From Cheilinus undulatus (lineage: Eukaryota > Chordata > Actinopteri > Labriformes > Labridae), in contig NC_054869.1 of the NCBI RefSeq assembly GCF_018320785.1, positions 14,890,698 through 14,954,697 of the forward strand: a stretch of DNA of 64,000 nt, written 5' to 3'. The notes beneath the pieces were generated by a model. It ran no database searches. It was not told the DNA's origin and saw only the letters and a program-made list of their open reading frames with translations. How positions within the stretch are numbered: the stretch's first letter is position 1; the number at the start of each line of letters is the position of its first letter. This document shows, piece by piece, positions 9,405 to 21,558 of this stretch. Position numbers and translations under genes: made by a program.

Positions 9405-10400
9405 TATCATATGGACAAAAGTATTCAGACCCTTTGCAAAAACACTTGAAAATGAGCTCAGGTTCCCTCCATTTCTCTGAATTGTTGCTGACATGATACA
9501 TCATGAAACCTTGATTTGTAGACTCAAATGATTTGCCATGATTTGGAAGGGCACACACCAGGTATTACTCTACTCTTGTGAGACCTGGATTGATGGCCAG
9601 AGTTGCCAGCTGGACTCCTTGTTGACAACTTCCCTTGAGTGCATTTTTGTGGATCACTGGCAAGGCTGTGTGTCTGCTGCTGACGTACTCAGGAGAGTGG
9701 GTCAGGCAGCTTTTACAGGCACCTGCCGTGCTTTACCAGGCCTGAACCAGTTCACTGCATACTGGGTGCCCAGGATGTGGTGGGCTGGTCCAGACGCCAG
9801 TAGGTGACTGTCATGGTAGGGGCAACTGGGAAGATACCAGGAGAGATTGGGCATGGGCCTGGACGATGGCCATCAGAAGGCCAGAGCAGTACAAGACTAA
9901 AGTTGATGCAGCCCAGTGCAAAACGGGCATATGATCCCCTACCTGACCTGACACAGGCCTCACAGCTGACAAATACATATCTGGTCTCTACAGGCAGTTC
10001 CTTTGACCTTATGGCATGCTTTTTGCTCTGAGACACGATTTTTGCAAGGCACAGATCTTGGGAAGGCTAGAGAAAAAAAAAAAACCTGCTGTATTTAAAG
10101 TTCTCAAGAGCACAGTGGCCTCCAAAATTATCAAATGGAAGAAGTTAGGCACAACCGGGACTCTTGTAAGAGCTGGTCGCCCGGCCAAACTGAGCAATAG
10201 AGGGAGAGTGGTCTTAGTAAGAGAGGTGGCCAAAAACCTGATGGTCACTCTGCCATGAGCCCAGATCAGTGCATGGCTGCAGTAATGGTTGTCCTTCTGG
10301 AACTCTGTCCCATCTCCACACAGGTCCCTGGAGCTCAGTCAGAGGGGCTAGACTTAAGCCTTTCCTCAGTGCAAAACACATGAAAGCCTATTTGGAGTAA
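9405..10400 (+). mobile_element. truncated Tc1-like transposon carrying a LINE fragment
   Basis: The left terminus has ATGGACAAAAGTATTCAGAC, typical of one fish Tc1-like family. The transposase N-terminal region is readable at 10050-10255 (STVASKIIKWKKLGTTGTL, AGRPAKLSNRGRVVLVREV, then MVTLP), the helix-turn-helix and GRPR-like DNA-binding part. The catalytic core and right inverted repeat are absent. A LINE fragment occupies about 9561-9953, and 9986-10029, which holds the transposase start, is inverted relative to the rest. Dead copy. Confidence 0.85.
9561..9953 (+). pseudogene. C-terminal fragment of a non-LTR retrotransposon polyprotein
   Basis: The translated segment contains VLLYSCETWIDGQSCQLDSL, HWQGCVSAADVLRRVGQAA and, after frame changes, AWAWTMAIRRPEQYKTKVDA. 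This order (ETW, HWQD-like, VLRR-GQ, then W-A-RRP-Y-VDAA) is recognisable as the end of a fish non-LTR retrotransposon reverse-transcriptase ORF. Frameshifts and loss of everything upstream make it non-functional. It sits inside the Tc1-like copy, so it arrived later. Confidence 0.7.
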
Positions 10401-11349
10401 GTGGGCTTTTATGCATTCTTTTTCTAACATTTTATTCTCTCACATGCACCATATGCCCCCCAGTGACCTGCTTAGGTAATGCACTTACATTGTAACCAGA
10501 GGTCTTTTTTGTGCCATATCATTCTGCTGAGCTTCTTCTGGCTTGGCTCAGCCTGAACACATCCATCTGACGTGGGGCTGAGCTATGATGGGTTGCATGC
10601 TGGTAGAGGAGAGAGACCTATTAACCTCTATTGATCACAACCAAGTCTTTGTAGCTACAAATGAACGCGCCCAAGCCTTAGACACACTGATCTCAGCGTC
10701 TGCTGTAAACATCACATGAAGTTCTCCCACAGCAGATCTACTTATCTGACTCCACACTGAGCTGTTGACTCAGAATCAATCCGCCAATGGCAGCATACGG
10801 CCACGGCTGTTTGCTCTCTGGCCCGGCTTGTTTAGTGGAGACTGGGAGTCAGTTTGAACGGATGAAAAACAGTGTCCACTTTGTCCTCTTTACTACTCCA
10901 CATCCAGACATCACATCAGTTCCTTATCAGCCGGCACCTCTGTCCTCTCTGCAAATATTTGCAAAGGGTGAAGGATGACACTGAACACATTAGAGACACT
11001 GTGGTCATGACCTCTGACGCATGAGAGCGAGGGCAGCAGTGTTAAAATTAGCAGCTACACAGAATGACATTTAACGGTTCCTCTGCAGTGAGAAATTCTC
11101 CTTTGTTTGAGCTTTTCAGTCACTGTGTATGAAATCAGAGCAATTTGAATACAGAAAATAAAAAATAGAAAAGATGAGGAATGATAAGATTTAGCTGGAG
11201 GCAGAGGATGATTAGTCGTTAAGGTCACGCGGATTAAACTGTTCCCCATCAGATCACGCGCGCCAGGCAGGAGCTCCCTCCATCAGAGCTGTCCGTCAAG
11301 TTTAAAAACACATTTAAACGAGAGTCACGCGCGTCAGATGGACTCGACC
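10401..11349. other. intergenic, GC content rising to the right
   Basis: No coding exon recognised. From about 10600 the sequence becomes less AT-rich, and CpG-containing blocks appear near 11230-11350, consistent with the approach to a promoter. Confidence 0.35.
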
Positions 11350-11550
11350 TATAAATCGCCTTGCAACACTCCCTTAACGCTCAAACTCGATTGCCACGCA
11401 CGTAATTTCTCCGCACATCATCCACATGAAATGCCAGAGCGTTGGAGAGCAGAGGGAGAAAGGTTCAGGCTTGCGTAAGTCGGTGTGAGAGGCGCGCATC
11501 TCTTCCCGCGCGTGTTCTGTGTGTGGAAACTGAGGAATCATCTTTAAGAG
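11350..11550 (+). promoter_or_regulatory. candidate TATA promoter and non-coding first exon for the downstream GPCR
   Basis: TATAAATC at 11350-11357 is followed by about 190 bp of relatively CpG-rich sequence (several GCGCG blocks near 11490-11512) that ends in AAGAG followed by GTAGGT, a good splice donor at 11551. The coding exon of the plus-strand GPCR begins with its own splice acceptor (AG at 17210-17211), so an upstream non-coding exon must exist; this is the best candidate I see. The assignment is inference: no transcript evidence, and the intron would be 5.66 kb. Confidence 0.4.
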
Positions 11551-13797
11551 GTAGGTTTGCCACACTTTCTTTATTTTAGGGTGGGAAATGTTCGAGTTTT
11601 CACGTTAAAAGACGAGTCGAAGTTCGTGTTTGTGCAGCAAAGATGAAAACAGATGCATTATTTACGTTGAGTGCATTCAACTTAAGTATGTTCTAAATGT
11701 GTCCTAGGTATGTTTTCATGGCTTAACAGTTTCAGTACAGTCGCCCTGCGGTAATAATTATCACTATTGGTAATCTACCTATCATTTTAACATTATAGAG
11801 TCTTTGACATCATTTTCAGCAGGAGTCTAAGAGCGAGTTTGTACAGCATTTATACATCAGGCACAGATCGGATCTGTCTTTTATATTAAAAAGTCTTAAC
11901 ACTTGTTAAAAACAGAAATGACAAAGTTTCTATTTCTGTGAAGTGTGTGTAAGAAAATCCAACAGCCTGTTTGTAGCGATTGATCAACAGCCTGCTGCTG
12001 CTGTTTGTTGGACAGATGTGACGCCATGTACCTGTGATTTTGCTGAAGTAACTGTTGGGGAAAAAAGCAGGAAAAGTTCATGCATATCAGGAGAACACAC
12101 TATCTCTCTCAGGACAATGGGTTAGTTTTTGCCTAAATTTTTAAATCAGTTAAATTATTTATCATCTTAAATTATATATCATCTCATTTTACGTGCCTTA
12201 CACAGCCTTCTACAGTGGTAGAAATTTTATTCAATTCTTTTTAACCAGGAAAACCTCAATGAGATTAAAATATTCACAAGAGTGAGCTGACCAAGACAGG
12301 CAGTAGCACAATTAAAGTCCCTGTAAAGTGATGAAGCGATCTTTATTTTATATTTGTTGTATGACAGGCCACTGTGTTACGAACCACCAGGCCAAATTTC
12401 AGTCATGAAAAACGTCTCTAAATTCATAAAATTAAGCGTCAAAATCATGAAAAATGAGGCTCCAGCATGACGTGGGCGTGTCAGTTGAATGAGACAAAGC
12501 CACGCCCACTCACAAGATCCTGCTTCTGATCAGATCGTAGCAGTCTGGCTGTGTCAGAGCGGAGACAGAAGTTTGGGGTTAAATTTACTGTTTTCTGGCA
12601 CAAATCTCTCTGTAATGATACTTTAAATGACCCATAGGCTACTGTGGCTGATAGAGTAGGGAAATTTACCTCACAATGAACAAAAACATAACTGACTGTT
12701 GACTGTCAATGAAGGCAGTGAAATCATCTAACAACAAACTGGGGTAATTCCCCATCAAGACCGGTGATGTCATGGGCTCAGATTTATGTCTTGCTCAAAT
12801 AAAACCAAGCCATGAAAGAGGTGAACAACTCTGTTGTTTACAGCATGTTTACAGCAACCTCATTCCAACATATCCAGTGAGTTTAGGTATCTCTGTGATT
12901 GTAACTGCTCTGATTTTTTGTGTTCGAGTCACAGAGCAGAAAGCCATCAGTCAAAACTCTACAACTTGATGCATCTTCCTCCAATGTCTTCAGTCTACCT
13001 TTAAAAAGATTTAAAGAGCCCAGCTCCTCAAGACATAAAGTCTCCTGCAGCAGACTCCAGGCTGCAGGTGCAGCACACCTGAAACTCCTGCCTCCAGCCT
13101 TTCACATAAATAAAATCACAAAAGTATGATGGAAGCAGGTTTAGTAAAGCCTTATAAATATGGATATGCTAATAATAATGCCTCTGAGTGGTTAATGAAG
13201 GCAAGCCAACTCAATGATAGAGAACACACTGATGAGGTAGGGACTGAAGGTTTGTTACCTCATTTAGATTTGGATTTAAACTGAAGCTTCCAAAAAATGT
13301 TCTGGTCAAGAGTTTCTCTTTTGACCAACATTGTATTGAAATGTCGGTCATAAAAAATGAAATGTTTCTTTAAATCAGTATGTGCCTGACCAGAGTGTAT
13401 CAGCCCCGTTTTTTATTCAGCTTTTTGTTCTTTATGAATTCATCAGGTCTGACTCAAACAACCAATCAGGCCAATCACAGTAACTCTGAGGGGAGAATGT
13501 TTGGGTTGCTCAGCAACAGTCTTTTTTCAGATAAGCATGCACATGTTTTACTATTGTAGCCTATATTTTTCATTGTATAAAGCTTGCATTCTGTAGGGCC
13601 ATCATTATCCTGAGTGATCAAAGCTATTGTGAGCAGAAAAGTGCTGTTTGTCATACACAGAAGGACATATGTGAACATACTTGTCAGGAGAGCCTGGCTG
13701 CAGATGTCATCCATAAACCAATGCAAACTTGGACATGTGAAAGCACATGCTATGGGCCCTGTCTTCTCAATAAAACCACACTGGATTATGTGTTTAA
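11551..13797. other. probable 5' UTR intron, no exon recognised
   Basis: Mostly AT-rich. A block near 12340-12620 with palindromic GTGGGCGTG / CCACGCCCAC text resembles dispersed fish repeat DNA, but I could not bound it. Confidence 0.3.
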
Positions 13798-14133
13798 CTA
13801 GGGATGCACAGTATCATCAGTATGGTATGATTATCAGAAGATATGAACATTTCTGCCGATATCTACAACCAATAATTTGGCTAAAAATCTGTTTATATCT
13901 GCCATAAATATTGGCGGACAAATAAGTCAGTGGTGATTTAGGCAGGACCGACAGACATATGCCAGCCAAAGATTTTTTTTATTCGTCATTTCCTGCACTT
14001 CGTGTGTTTTAAGGACTTAAGTTTTAGGTCTAAACTACATTTCAATATCCTTATTGAGATCAGTATTGGCTTAAATTATTTTGTAAATATCAGTGTATTG
14101 GATATTGTCAAAAATCCTGCATCATGCATCCAT
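13798..14133. mobile_element. hAT-like MITE of a GATGCA-ended family
   Basis: Begins TAGGGATGCACAGTATCA and ends with the reverse complement of TATGGATGCATGATGCAGG, giving short imperfect terminal inverted repeats. The interior has runs of the GATATC / CCGATATC type. Related copies lie at 18388-18457 and 37500-37790 (shared TTTTAGG, AACTACATTTAAATATT-like and AAAATCC-CCTGCATC segments). No coding capacity. Confidence 0.5.
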
Positions 14134-15918
14134 AGTATCAATAAATATGAAAACTACTGTTGTCAATTTATGAGTTAATTTCTCACATTGAAGGGAAAAA
14201 GCCCTTTAAAAGTGCCAGCACATTCTGAAACAAGCTACCAGCAAAGCATTTTGGGAGCATGGAGCAGCTTAAGGCCGGACAGTGTCAGCATTTTTAATCC
14301 TCTTTTCTCTCTCAATATGTAAAATTTATCCACGATTGGAGGTGGGCGGAGCACAATGCTCTGTGCTCAGTGGGGCTGTAGAGTACGGATGTCCGAGTGT
14401 GCGTGCATTTATGGATGTCTGCAGCCAGGTACCCTTTCATATTTGTCAGCATTTTAACCAAAATTGCAAATTCCTAATAATGGTTTAGACATGTGGCCAG
14501 TCTGTTTAAACTACTCTGTGAGTTGTGGCATTAAAATATGTTAACTCAGTTTGTTTAAACCACATAGATTTATATTATTTATTATACTTTTTTGTTTGTT
14601 TAGTGGTGTTTATGCATGTCATGTACAGTGATTACCAGTGTGGGCCTGGTCCCATGAACACCTGTCCCAGATGTTTGTCTCTTGGGACAGAAAAGCCTCT
14701 GCTCTATGTTGCTTTAAAACACCATTTGTGGCTATCTAAACCCTGAGGGGGAATTGTACTTTTATTCTTTATTATCATGGTTACGCTCCAGCTGATGTCA
14801 AAACGTAAGTTACCAGTTGGTAGTACGGAGAAAAGAGTCAACTCAGGTGTGATGTCAGCCCCATTATACCCTTTATATCAGGGGTCAACACTGCATTTAC
14901 ACAAGGGCCATCTTTTTCCTGGCAGTAACTTTGGGCATCAGATTTTCTAGCAAATGAAAACAGAAGACATTTTTTGGCTCTAAGTGGCATACTATTGTTT
15001 AAATATTATTTCCTCTTAAAATGTATGCAATTTATTATTTTTAACAGTGAGCTCAGTCCCGATTGGCTATTAGCAGTCAGCCAAAATATCTCAGTCGCCC
15101 CCTTCTGGCTGAGTTTTTATTGCTAATACACTGTATCATGACTGGTGACTTGTGAAGGGCGTAGGTCTTTTGTTTTGATTCTCAGGCCAGGAAAATGGCA
15201 CTTTTAAAAAAGCTTGGGCAGGAAGTTGACAAAGAAAAGCAGAGCTTTAGTAAAAAATTGACCAGTGGACTTGATCGTTTTTGGGTTGCTTGGATAGCTG
15301 TAAGGATTTAAAGAGAAAAGACAACATAAACTTGTCATTTCCTCTACACACGTTCTGGATTTAATGAGAATCTGGAAGCCAGATTAGAAGCTGTGGGGGG
15401 TCTGATGTAGCTCTGGGGTTGCCAGGTAATGACCACCGCCATATAAAGCTCACTGACTGAGTGACTCAGTGTACAACTGATTGTCTTTATCTCAGTAATT
15501 TTTGCTATCATGCTTTGCAGTGCAGTGATGTTTGACTGCTCTCGTACATGACAGATGGACAGGCGGGGTACCACTGATGTGAATATAGAGCACAGAAACA
15601 CTGAACAGTTCATATTTTGAAGCATTTTCTACAAAAGAAGGTTTTAAAAAAATTGTGAAGGATTTAGGATGGAGTAACAATTAGAGACGTCTGTGTGCAG
15701 CGGCGATGATGTAGATAGTAAACTTCAGACACCTCAGACTGTGACCAAAATCACAGACTTGTTCCTCCTCCCTAATCCTGGATTTGGTCCAAAGTCCTGT
15801 TTTTAATGCCCTGCCTGCAATATGAAACTCAAGGAGGCCGATTGGTGGGGGAATTTCTCCCACCTCATCTCACCATACAGGGAGTTAGGAAATGCAAGTG
15901 GGCTTTTTGACACAGGTT
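14134..15918. other. probable 5' UTR intron, nothing recognised
   Basis: No conserved frame. A CAGGGGTCAACACTGC segment near 14880 resembles the terminus of a dispersed hAT-type MITE, but only one end is visible. Confidence 0.3.
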
Positions 15919-16680
15919 ATGGTGCATCTAAAGAAAAAGAATATCATGGAAAGGTTCATTTTTCTTTCTAGTGATTTAATTCAAGATGTGAAACTTCCAT
16001 ATATTCTAGATTCATCATCACAAAGTGAAATATTTCAAAACTTTAAAAAAAAATCTTGATAATTACAACTTACTATCACATCCCCATGCTGAGTTAGTTA
16101 AGTTACTTTTTCCCTCGTGTTTCTAGTTTTGTCATTTCCTGTTTTATTTTGGTTACTTACCTTGTGTCTCTTTTCAAGATCATTCCTTCCTACCCATCCC
16201 TACCTGTTTCCCCGCATCCTGATTACCCTCACGTGTCTCACCTGTGTTGATTGTCTGTGCCTCTGTGCGAGATCATCTTGTTTCCTTGTGTGCATTACTT
16301 TCAAGCCTTATTTTCTGATAGATTCCCAGTGATTTAGACCCAGTTTTGTTATTAGACTCCTCGTGTTACAGCCTGCCGATTTGTATACCTCTGCCTGTGT
16401 GATTGATCTCCTGTTTACCGAACCTTGATTTGTATTAAACGGACTTGAACCTTTTGAGTGTGTCTGCCTCTGAATCCTTTGCCTGGCATTTCGTGATACT
16501 TACAGCTCACAAAAATCCACTTTGAAAATATTGGAGTATCACAAAACATCACTCCATTAAAAGGATGTTGACCTTCTGGAAAATTATGCTCATTTGTGCA
16601 CTCAGAAGTTGATTGGAGCTCCTTTTGCACAAATCACTGCATCTGAGAACAGCCTTGACATTGTGGCTGAATAAGGTACA
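15919..16680. mobile_element. Tc1/mariner-like remnant (GAATATCATGG family), interrupted
   Basis: The left part has the AAAGAATATCATGGAAAGG-type terminus and adjoining TTCTAGATTCATCATCAC segment of a common fish Tc1/mariner-like family. The matching continuation CTTACAGCTCACAAAAATCC resumes at about 16498 and fades near 16680. The two halves are separated by a LINE tail with its own target duplication. No transposase remains. Confidence 0.6.
16074..16497 (+). mobile_element. 3' tail of an L2-like non-LTR retrotransposon
   Basis: Inserted in the Tc1/mariner remnant with the direct repeat ACTTAC on both sides (16068-16073 and 16498-16503). The sequence is T/C-rich, non-coding, and ends TTTGCCTGGCATTTCGTGATA, similar to the 3' UTR ends of fish L2-type LINEs. 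Heavy 5' truncation is usual for such insertions. Family assignment is by appearance only. Confidence 0.5.
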
Positions 16681-17232
16681 GATCTGACCTTTGATGACTT
16701 ATTGATGAAATACTTTGAATTTGTTGCTGTTTTTTTCCTGTCAAAAATCTGATTGACCAAAAACGTTACTGATCAGCTACTTAAAACAGCATCTAATCTT
16801 GACTAACAAATCTACCTTGTAATTTAGATATCCAACAAGGTCGGAGTCCCATTGTTTTAACAATCAGGGCTTTAAAAAAATAAGCTAGCTGAATAAGGGT
16901 GATTGACAATTTAAGTATGCTGTGTCAGACAGAAATGTCCCAGCTCTGTGAGCACTGAAAAGCAGCCTTTTCTGCAGGAACATAACTGTAACTGGTGACT
17001 AAGAGTTAAATTGTGTCCTAATGAAAGAAAGTCATTGAACAGGGAATTTGCTTTTGACAGAACTGAAAATGAGGCATCAATAGGTAAGAATTAGAGAGGA
17101 ATGTGCAAACATGAAGCCTGGTCACTGGCACTGTGAAATACTCAGCCCAGAACAGTGTTCCATATAATCCTATAATATTTATGTATGTTAATCATTGCTT
17201 CTCCTTTCCAGGTTGACAGCAGCCCTCCGGGG

Positions 17233-20200
17233 ATGGAAGACACAGGCAGCAGCTGGTCAGCAGAGCTCACCACTCCCTGCACCATGCTGCACGAGCTGAA
17301 CGGTAACGACAGCGGTCAGGTGTTCGAGGTGGCTCTACAGAACACCTCCTCTAAGCGCAGCAGCCCTCAGTTTGTTGGCGTAGAGCTGCTGCAGTCCTTC
17401 AAGCTGCTCATCATCCCCTGCTACACCCTGGTGGCTCTGGTGGGCGTGTTCGGAAACTACCTGCTCCTCTATGTCATCTGCCGCACGCGCAAGATGCACA
17501 ACGTCACCAACTTCTTTATCGGGAACCTGGCCTTCTCTGACATGCTGATGTGCGCCACGTGTGTGCCCTTCACGCTGGCCTACGCTTTCAACCCCCACGG
17601 CTGGGTGTTTGGCCGCTTCATGTGCTACCTGGTGTACCTGATCCAGCCTGTGACGGTTTATGTGTCTGTCTTCACACTCACGGCTATCGGTGTGGACAGG
17701 TAAGGGTTAAAGAGCCAAAGGGATGTGGGCAGACTGTATAAATCAATCTCCTAGGGGGTTTCTGTAGAGCCTCATCATCATGCATCGTGTGTTTTACTAT
17801 CACATTCTGTAGGGTGCCACAGGCTATGCCAAAACTACAAGAACAACGATGATCCTCCTCAGGCATTAGTCAAAGTTGTCACTCTGAGATGAATAATTCA
17901 CAGAGCTATGAATTCTAATGTGTATAATCAAGAGTATAAACCGGGTTAAACCTGAAGAAATGCTTCTAAGATTAAAACATCTCTTCTCAGCACAGTTAAA
18001 GGCTTTCTGTGTTGCAGCTCTTTTCAGATCAAAACAAATCTGTGCATCAGACACACCTTCCCATGCCCTCCTCCCCCACCCCTCCCATCCTGTTTCACTT
18101 TCAAGCTTCTGTGTGGCGGTGAGAGCTGATAAACATGATAAATGGACTTGAGCTTATGTAGCCCTTTCTAGTCTTCTGCATACTCAAAGCACTTTTCACA
18201 TCACAGATCACATTTATCAATCACACCACATTCACACCAGGCTGCTATGTAAACCAACAATGTATGCCAACAAAGTAAATTCCCCCACATTGCCTCAATC
18301 TGAACATTCATCACATAGATGGAATGAGACTTGTAAATAGTCATCATACAGTATTTCAGCTAAACTGATAGTAGTAATGAGCATTGCATTCTTGGGATGC
18401 ACAGTATCATATCAGGATCAGCAGATATGAACATTTCTGCCGATATTTGCGACTGATACAGTACCCATAAAAAGTATTCAACCTCTTCAAGTCAGTGCTG
18501 TGATTGCAGCTGAAGGTGCAGCTACAAAACACTGACTCTGTGTGGATATGTCTTCAGGCTTGCACATCTGGACACTGCTATTTTACTCCAGTCTTATTTG
18601 CAAAACTGCCCAAGCTCTGTCAGGATCAGACATGAAGGGCCCTTTTGAAGCCCTGTCTACTGGACTGAGGTCCGTGCTTTGACTCAGCCACTCCAGAACA
18701 TTCACCTTGTTGTCCTTAAACCATTTCTGTGTAGCTTTCTCTGTGCTTCAGGTCATTGAAAAGAAATCTCTCAGCTCTTGCAGACTGAATAAGATTGTCC
18801 TCCAGGATTTTCCTAGAATTTGACACATTTATTTCAACCCTTACCTTTACAAACCTTCCAGTAGGCTGCCAAGAAGCATCCCCACAGCATGATGCTGCCA
18901 CCACCATGCTGCACAGTGGGGATGGTGTGTTTGTGGTGATGTCCAGTGTTTTGTGTCCACTAAACATAGCGTCTTGTCTGATGGCCAAAAACATTTTGGT
19001 CTCAGACTGAAGAACTTTCTTCTCCTTCTCCATGGAGTCACCCACATGCCTTTTGGCAATCTAGTTGAAATTTAACATGGCCTCTCTCACTAGTCTTCTT
19101 CTTGCACGGTCTCTCAGTTTGTGAGGACGGCCTGATGTAGGCAGATTTACTCATGCGCCATATTCCCTCCATTTCTTGATGATGGTTTAACTGAACTCCA
19201 GGGGATTTACAGTGCCTTGGAAAAGTGACTGACCTAATTCAACAGAGGTATGGCCAGTTGGTGCTAGTAGTCTCACAGTGAAGTGGGGATCACCTGAGTG
19301 CAGTGAATATGTCTCAAGTGATTGTAGTATAAAGACACCTGCGTCTGGAAGGTCCAGTCACCAGTTAATCAGTATTCCTGGCTACCATTACGCCATGACA
19401 ACAAAGAACTCTCCAAGCAACTCAGAAAAGGTTACTGAAAAGTGTAAGTCAGGGGATGGATGCCACTTTGTTGAAATTTTTTTTTTTCACTTTGACTTCA
19501 AAGAGTTTTTTAACACTTTTTTTGGCAAAAAAGCCAAAGTATATTGACCATGATTGATTTATAAAATCAATAAAAGTGTATAACATTCAAGGGGGTGAAT
19601 ACTTATTATAGGCACTGTACCTTAGGAGGAATGTTGTTAATGATAAAGTTTGTCCCTTTAGCTCAGAATTAAAGAAGTTACTTTTCCTTCTGATTGATTG
19701 ATTTTAAGGTTTATTTATTTCAGCCAGTTAAAAAGTGTCAGAACGGTTGTAGATGTCAGGTCTAAGGTCAAGTCAGCTGAATTTCAACCTTGAAGTCATG
19801 CCTCGCAATCACTAGAGTATTTGTCTCTTTAGAAAGGAGAACAGACTTCTACAAACCTAAGAAAAGACTTTCACTCCATCATGACACCACAGGACACAGC
19901 TTTGCACAGTGTAGGCGAGGCCGTCTCTCTTCGCTTCCAAGGTTACAGTGTTAACAGCTGGAGACGAAGGGTTTCATAGAAAGAAAGGAATACAGGTGAA
20001 ACAAAGACAAGCTAGAGGAAGCACCACCCCTAAATACTCAAATGTCCCTTATTAATGGGTTCTATCAATGAGCTGTCATTTATACAAATGTAATGTTCAA
20101 TGTGGTACAAAATAAATGACTATAAAAGACTGTTAATTATATATTAAAACAGTGAATAGTTCATCCACAGTCATAAGAGAGAACATCTTCAGTCAGCTGT

Positions 20201-21558
20201 GTCTGCTTTCAGTATTCCTTAGAAAGCGTCTGATAAGATCTGCATTAAGTTTGAGGTCTTTTTGTTATCTATTTTAAGAAAAGGTAGCAGCTGACTTAAA
20301 CACCTTTCTCCTCTGATTTGCTCTGACCTTTAGAGCAGACAGAATGAAAAGTTCCTGGGACTGCATACTTAAGTATACACCAGGTATAATGGCTTTGAAT
20401 GTGCTCTCCAGAACCTTTAATGGACCTTCAACAATGTATCAGAGTTTCTTTGAAAAGTGGGCCTAAGTGCAGATCCTCTTTCAGAACTCTTTCGTTTGAG
20501 TTTCTGAGCTTTTGAGTTGAGTGTAAACTTGTCTGAATAGAGTATTCAAAGTTTGGGTGTGTTTATCAGACTGTACAAATGTTCTGCAGGGCTCCAAGGT
20601 CCCATAACCATGAGCTGTGCTTGCGAAGTCTTTCACTTCTCTCTGGGTCGACCTTGTCAACAACTGGCAGAGCTGAATGTTTTTGTGAAGCTAAAGCAAA
20701 CTTTTCTATTGAGTGCAGTCAATTAGACATTGGCTACAGTCTGGCTCTTTTGTCTGTGGAGCTTACAGATCTGTTGTTGACAAGCAGGGATCATGAATGC
20801 TGTTCTTCTCCCTGCAGACACCAGAGAGCAATTAACTTCAGGTTGTCATGCTTCATTTGTCACCATCTGTTTGGATCATTTATATAATGTAAATTAACAC
20901 GGACCTCCTCTTTGTTTCTAGATACTACGCCACGGTTCATCCTCTAAAAAAGCGCATCTCCGTCTTGGCGTGCACCTACCTCCTGTCCGGGATCTGGCTT
21001 TTGTCATGCGGTCTGGTGGCCCCGGCTGTGGCTCACACGTACCACGTGGAGTTTAAAAACGAAGGCTTCACTATCTGCGAGGAGTTCTGGATGGGCCAGG
21101 AGAGGGAGAGGCTAGCGTACGCGTACAGCACCCTCTTCATCACCTACGTCCTGCCTCTGTCGGCGCTCTGCATCTCCTACCTGTGCATCTCCGTCAAACT
21201 GAGGAACTGTGTCGTACCAGGACACCACACGCAGAGCCAGGCGGAAGCCCAGCGCATGAGGAAACGCAAGACCTTCCGATTGGTGAGCCTGGTGGTGGCG
21301 GCATTTGGCATCTGCTGGATGCCCATCAGCGTGTTCAACGTGCTGCGAGATATTGACATCGACCTGATCGATAAGCGCTACTTCTTGCTCATCCAGCTGC
21401 TCTGCCATCTGTGTGCCATGAGCTCCTCCTGCTGTAACCCTTTCCTCTACGCCTGGCTGCATGACCGCTTTCGTGCCGAGCTCCGAAAAATGTTCACCTG
21501 CCGCCGTCGAATCGGGATCTCGGCGAATAACTGTGCAACAGCCAGCGTGGTTCTGTGA
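17233..21558 (+). CDS. prlhr: prolactin-releasing peptide receptor-like GPCR (PRLHR family), two coding exons
   Basis: Class A GPCR at the plasma membrane, predicted to bind an RF-amide peptide of the PrRP / C-RFa type. Coding exons are 17233-17699 and 20922-21558 (GT at 17700, AG at 20920-20921); the phase-2 junction falls inside the DRY motif (DR|Y) and gives 367 residues, close to the usual 370 of this family. The ATG at 17233 is preferred because a splice acceptor ends at 17211; the in-frame ATG at 17185 would lie in the intron. Visible landmarks: N-glycosylation sites NDS and NTS in the N-terminus, GNYLLLY and SDMLMC in TM1/TM2, TM3 cysteine (FMCYLVY) and its ECL2 partner (TICEEFW), [14 protein letters not shown] in TM6, NPFLY in TM7. 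The C-terminus ASVVL resembles the PDZ-binding tail of mammalian PRLHR. Linkage to rab11fip1 and adgra2 suggests the PRLHR2 paralogue rather than the direct mammalian PRLHR orthologue; NPY-type receptors are less likely. Confidence 0.9.
18388..18457. mobile_element. 5' piece of the GATGCA-ended MITE family
   Basis: CTTGGGATGCACAGTATC and CAGATATGAACATTTCTGCC closely match 13800-13870. The match stops at the left terminus of the Tc1-like element that follows, which may have inserted into it. Confidence 0.45.
18458..19619 (-). mobile_element. Tc1-like transposon with both termini, inside the GPCR intron
   Basis: Terminal inverted repeats: left ACAGTACCCATAAAAAGTAT, right (reverse-complemented) ACAGTGCCTATAATAAGTAT, with TA at each edge as expected for Tc1 targets. 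Degraded transposase text on the minus strand (18716-19045) includes [16 protein letters not shown]-like and [12 protein letters not shown]-like residues, the remains of the region around the second catalytic aspartate. The same family occurs at 47675-49150. The copy is internally rearranged (a second TTTACAGTGCCTTGGAAAAG near 19206) and inactive. Confidence 0.8.
19620..20921. other. remainder of the GPCR intron
   Basis: AT-rich intron DNA without recognisable exons. A good polypyrimidine tract and TTTCTAG acceptor close it at 20921. Confidence 0.5.

Noticed and set aside
17185-17232. Upstream in-frame ATG of the GPCR
   Set aside because: A polypyrimidine tract and AG acceptor at 17210-17211 place it in the intron; the 17233 ATG fits family length.
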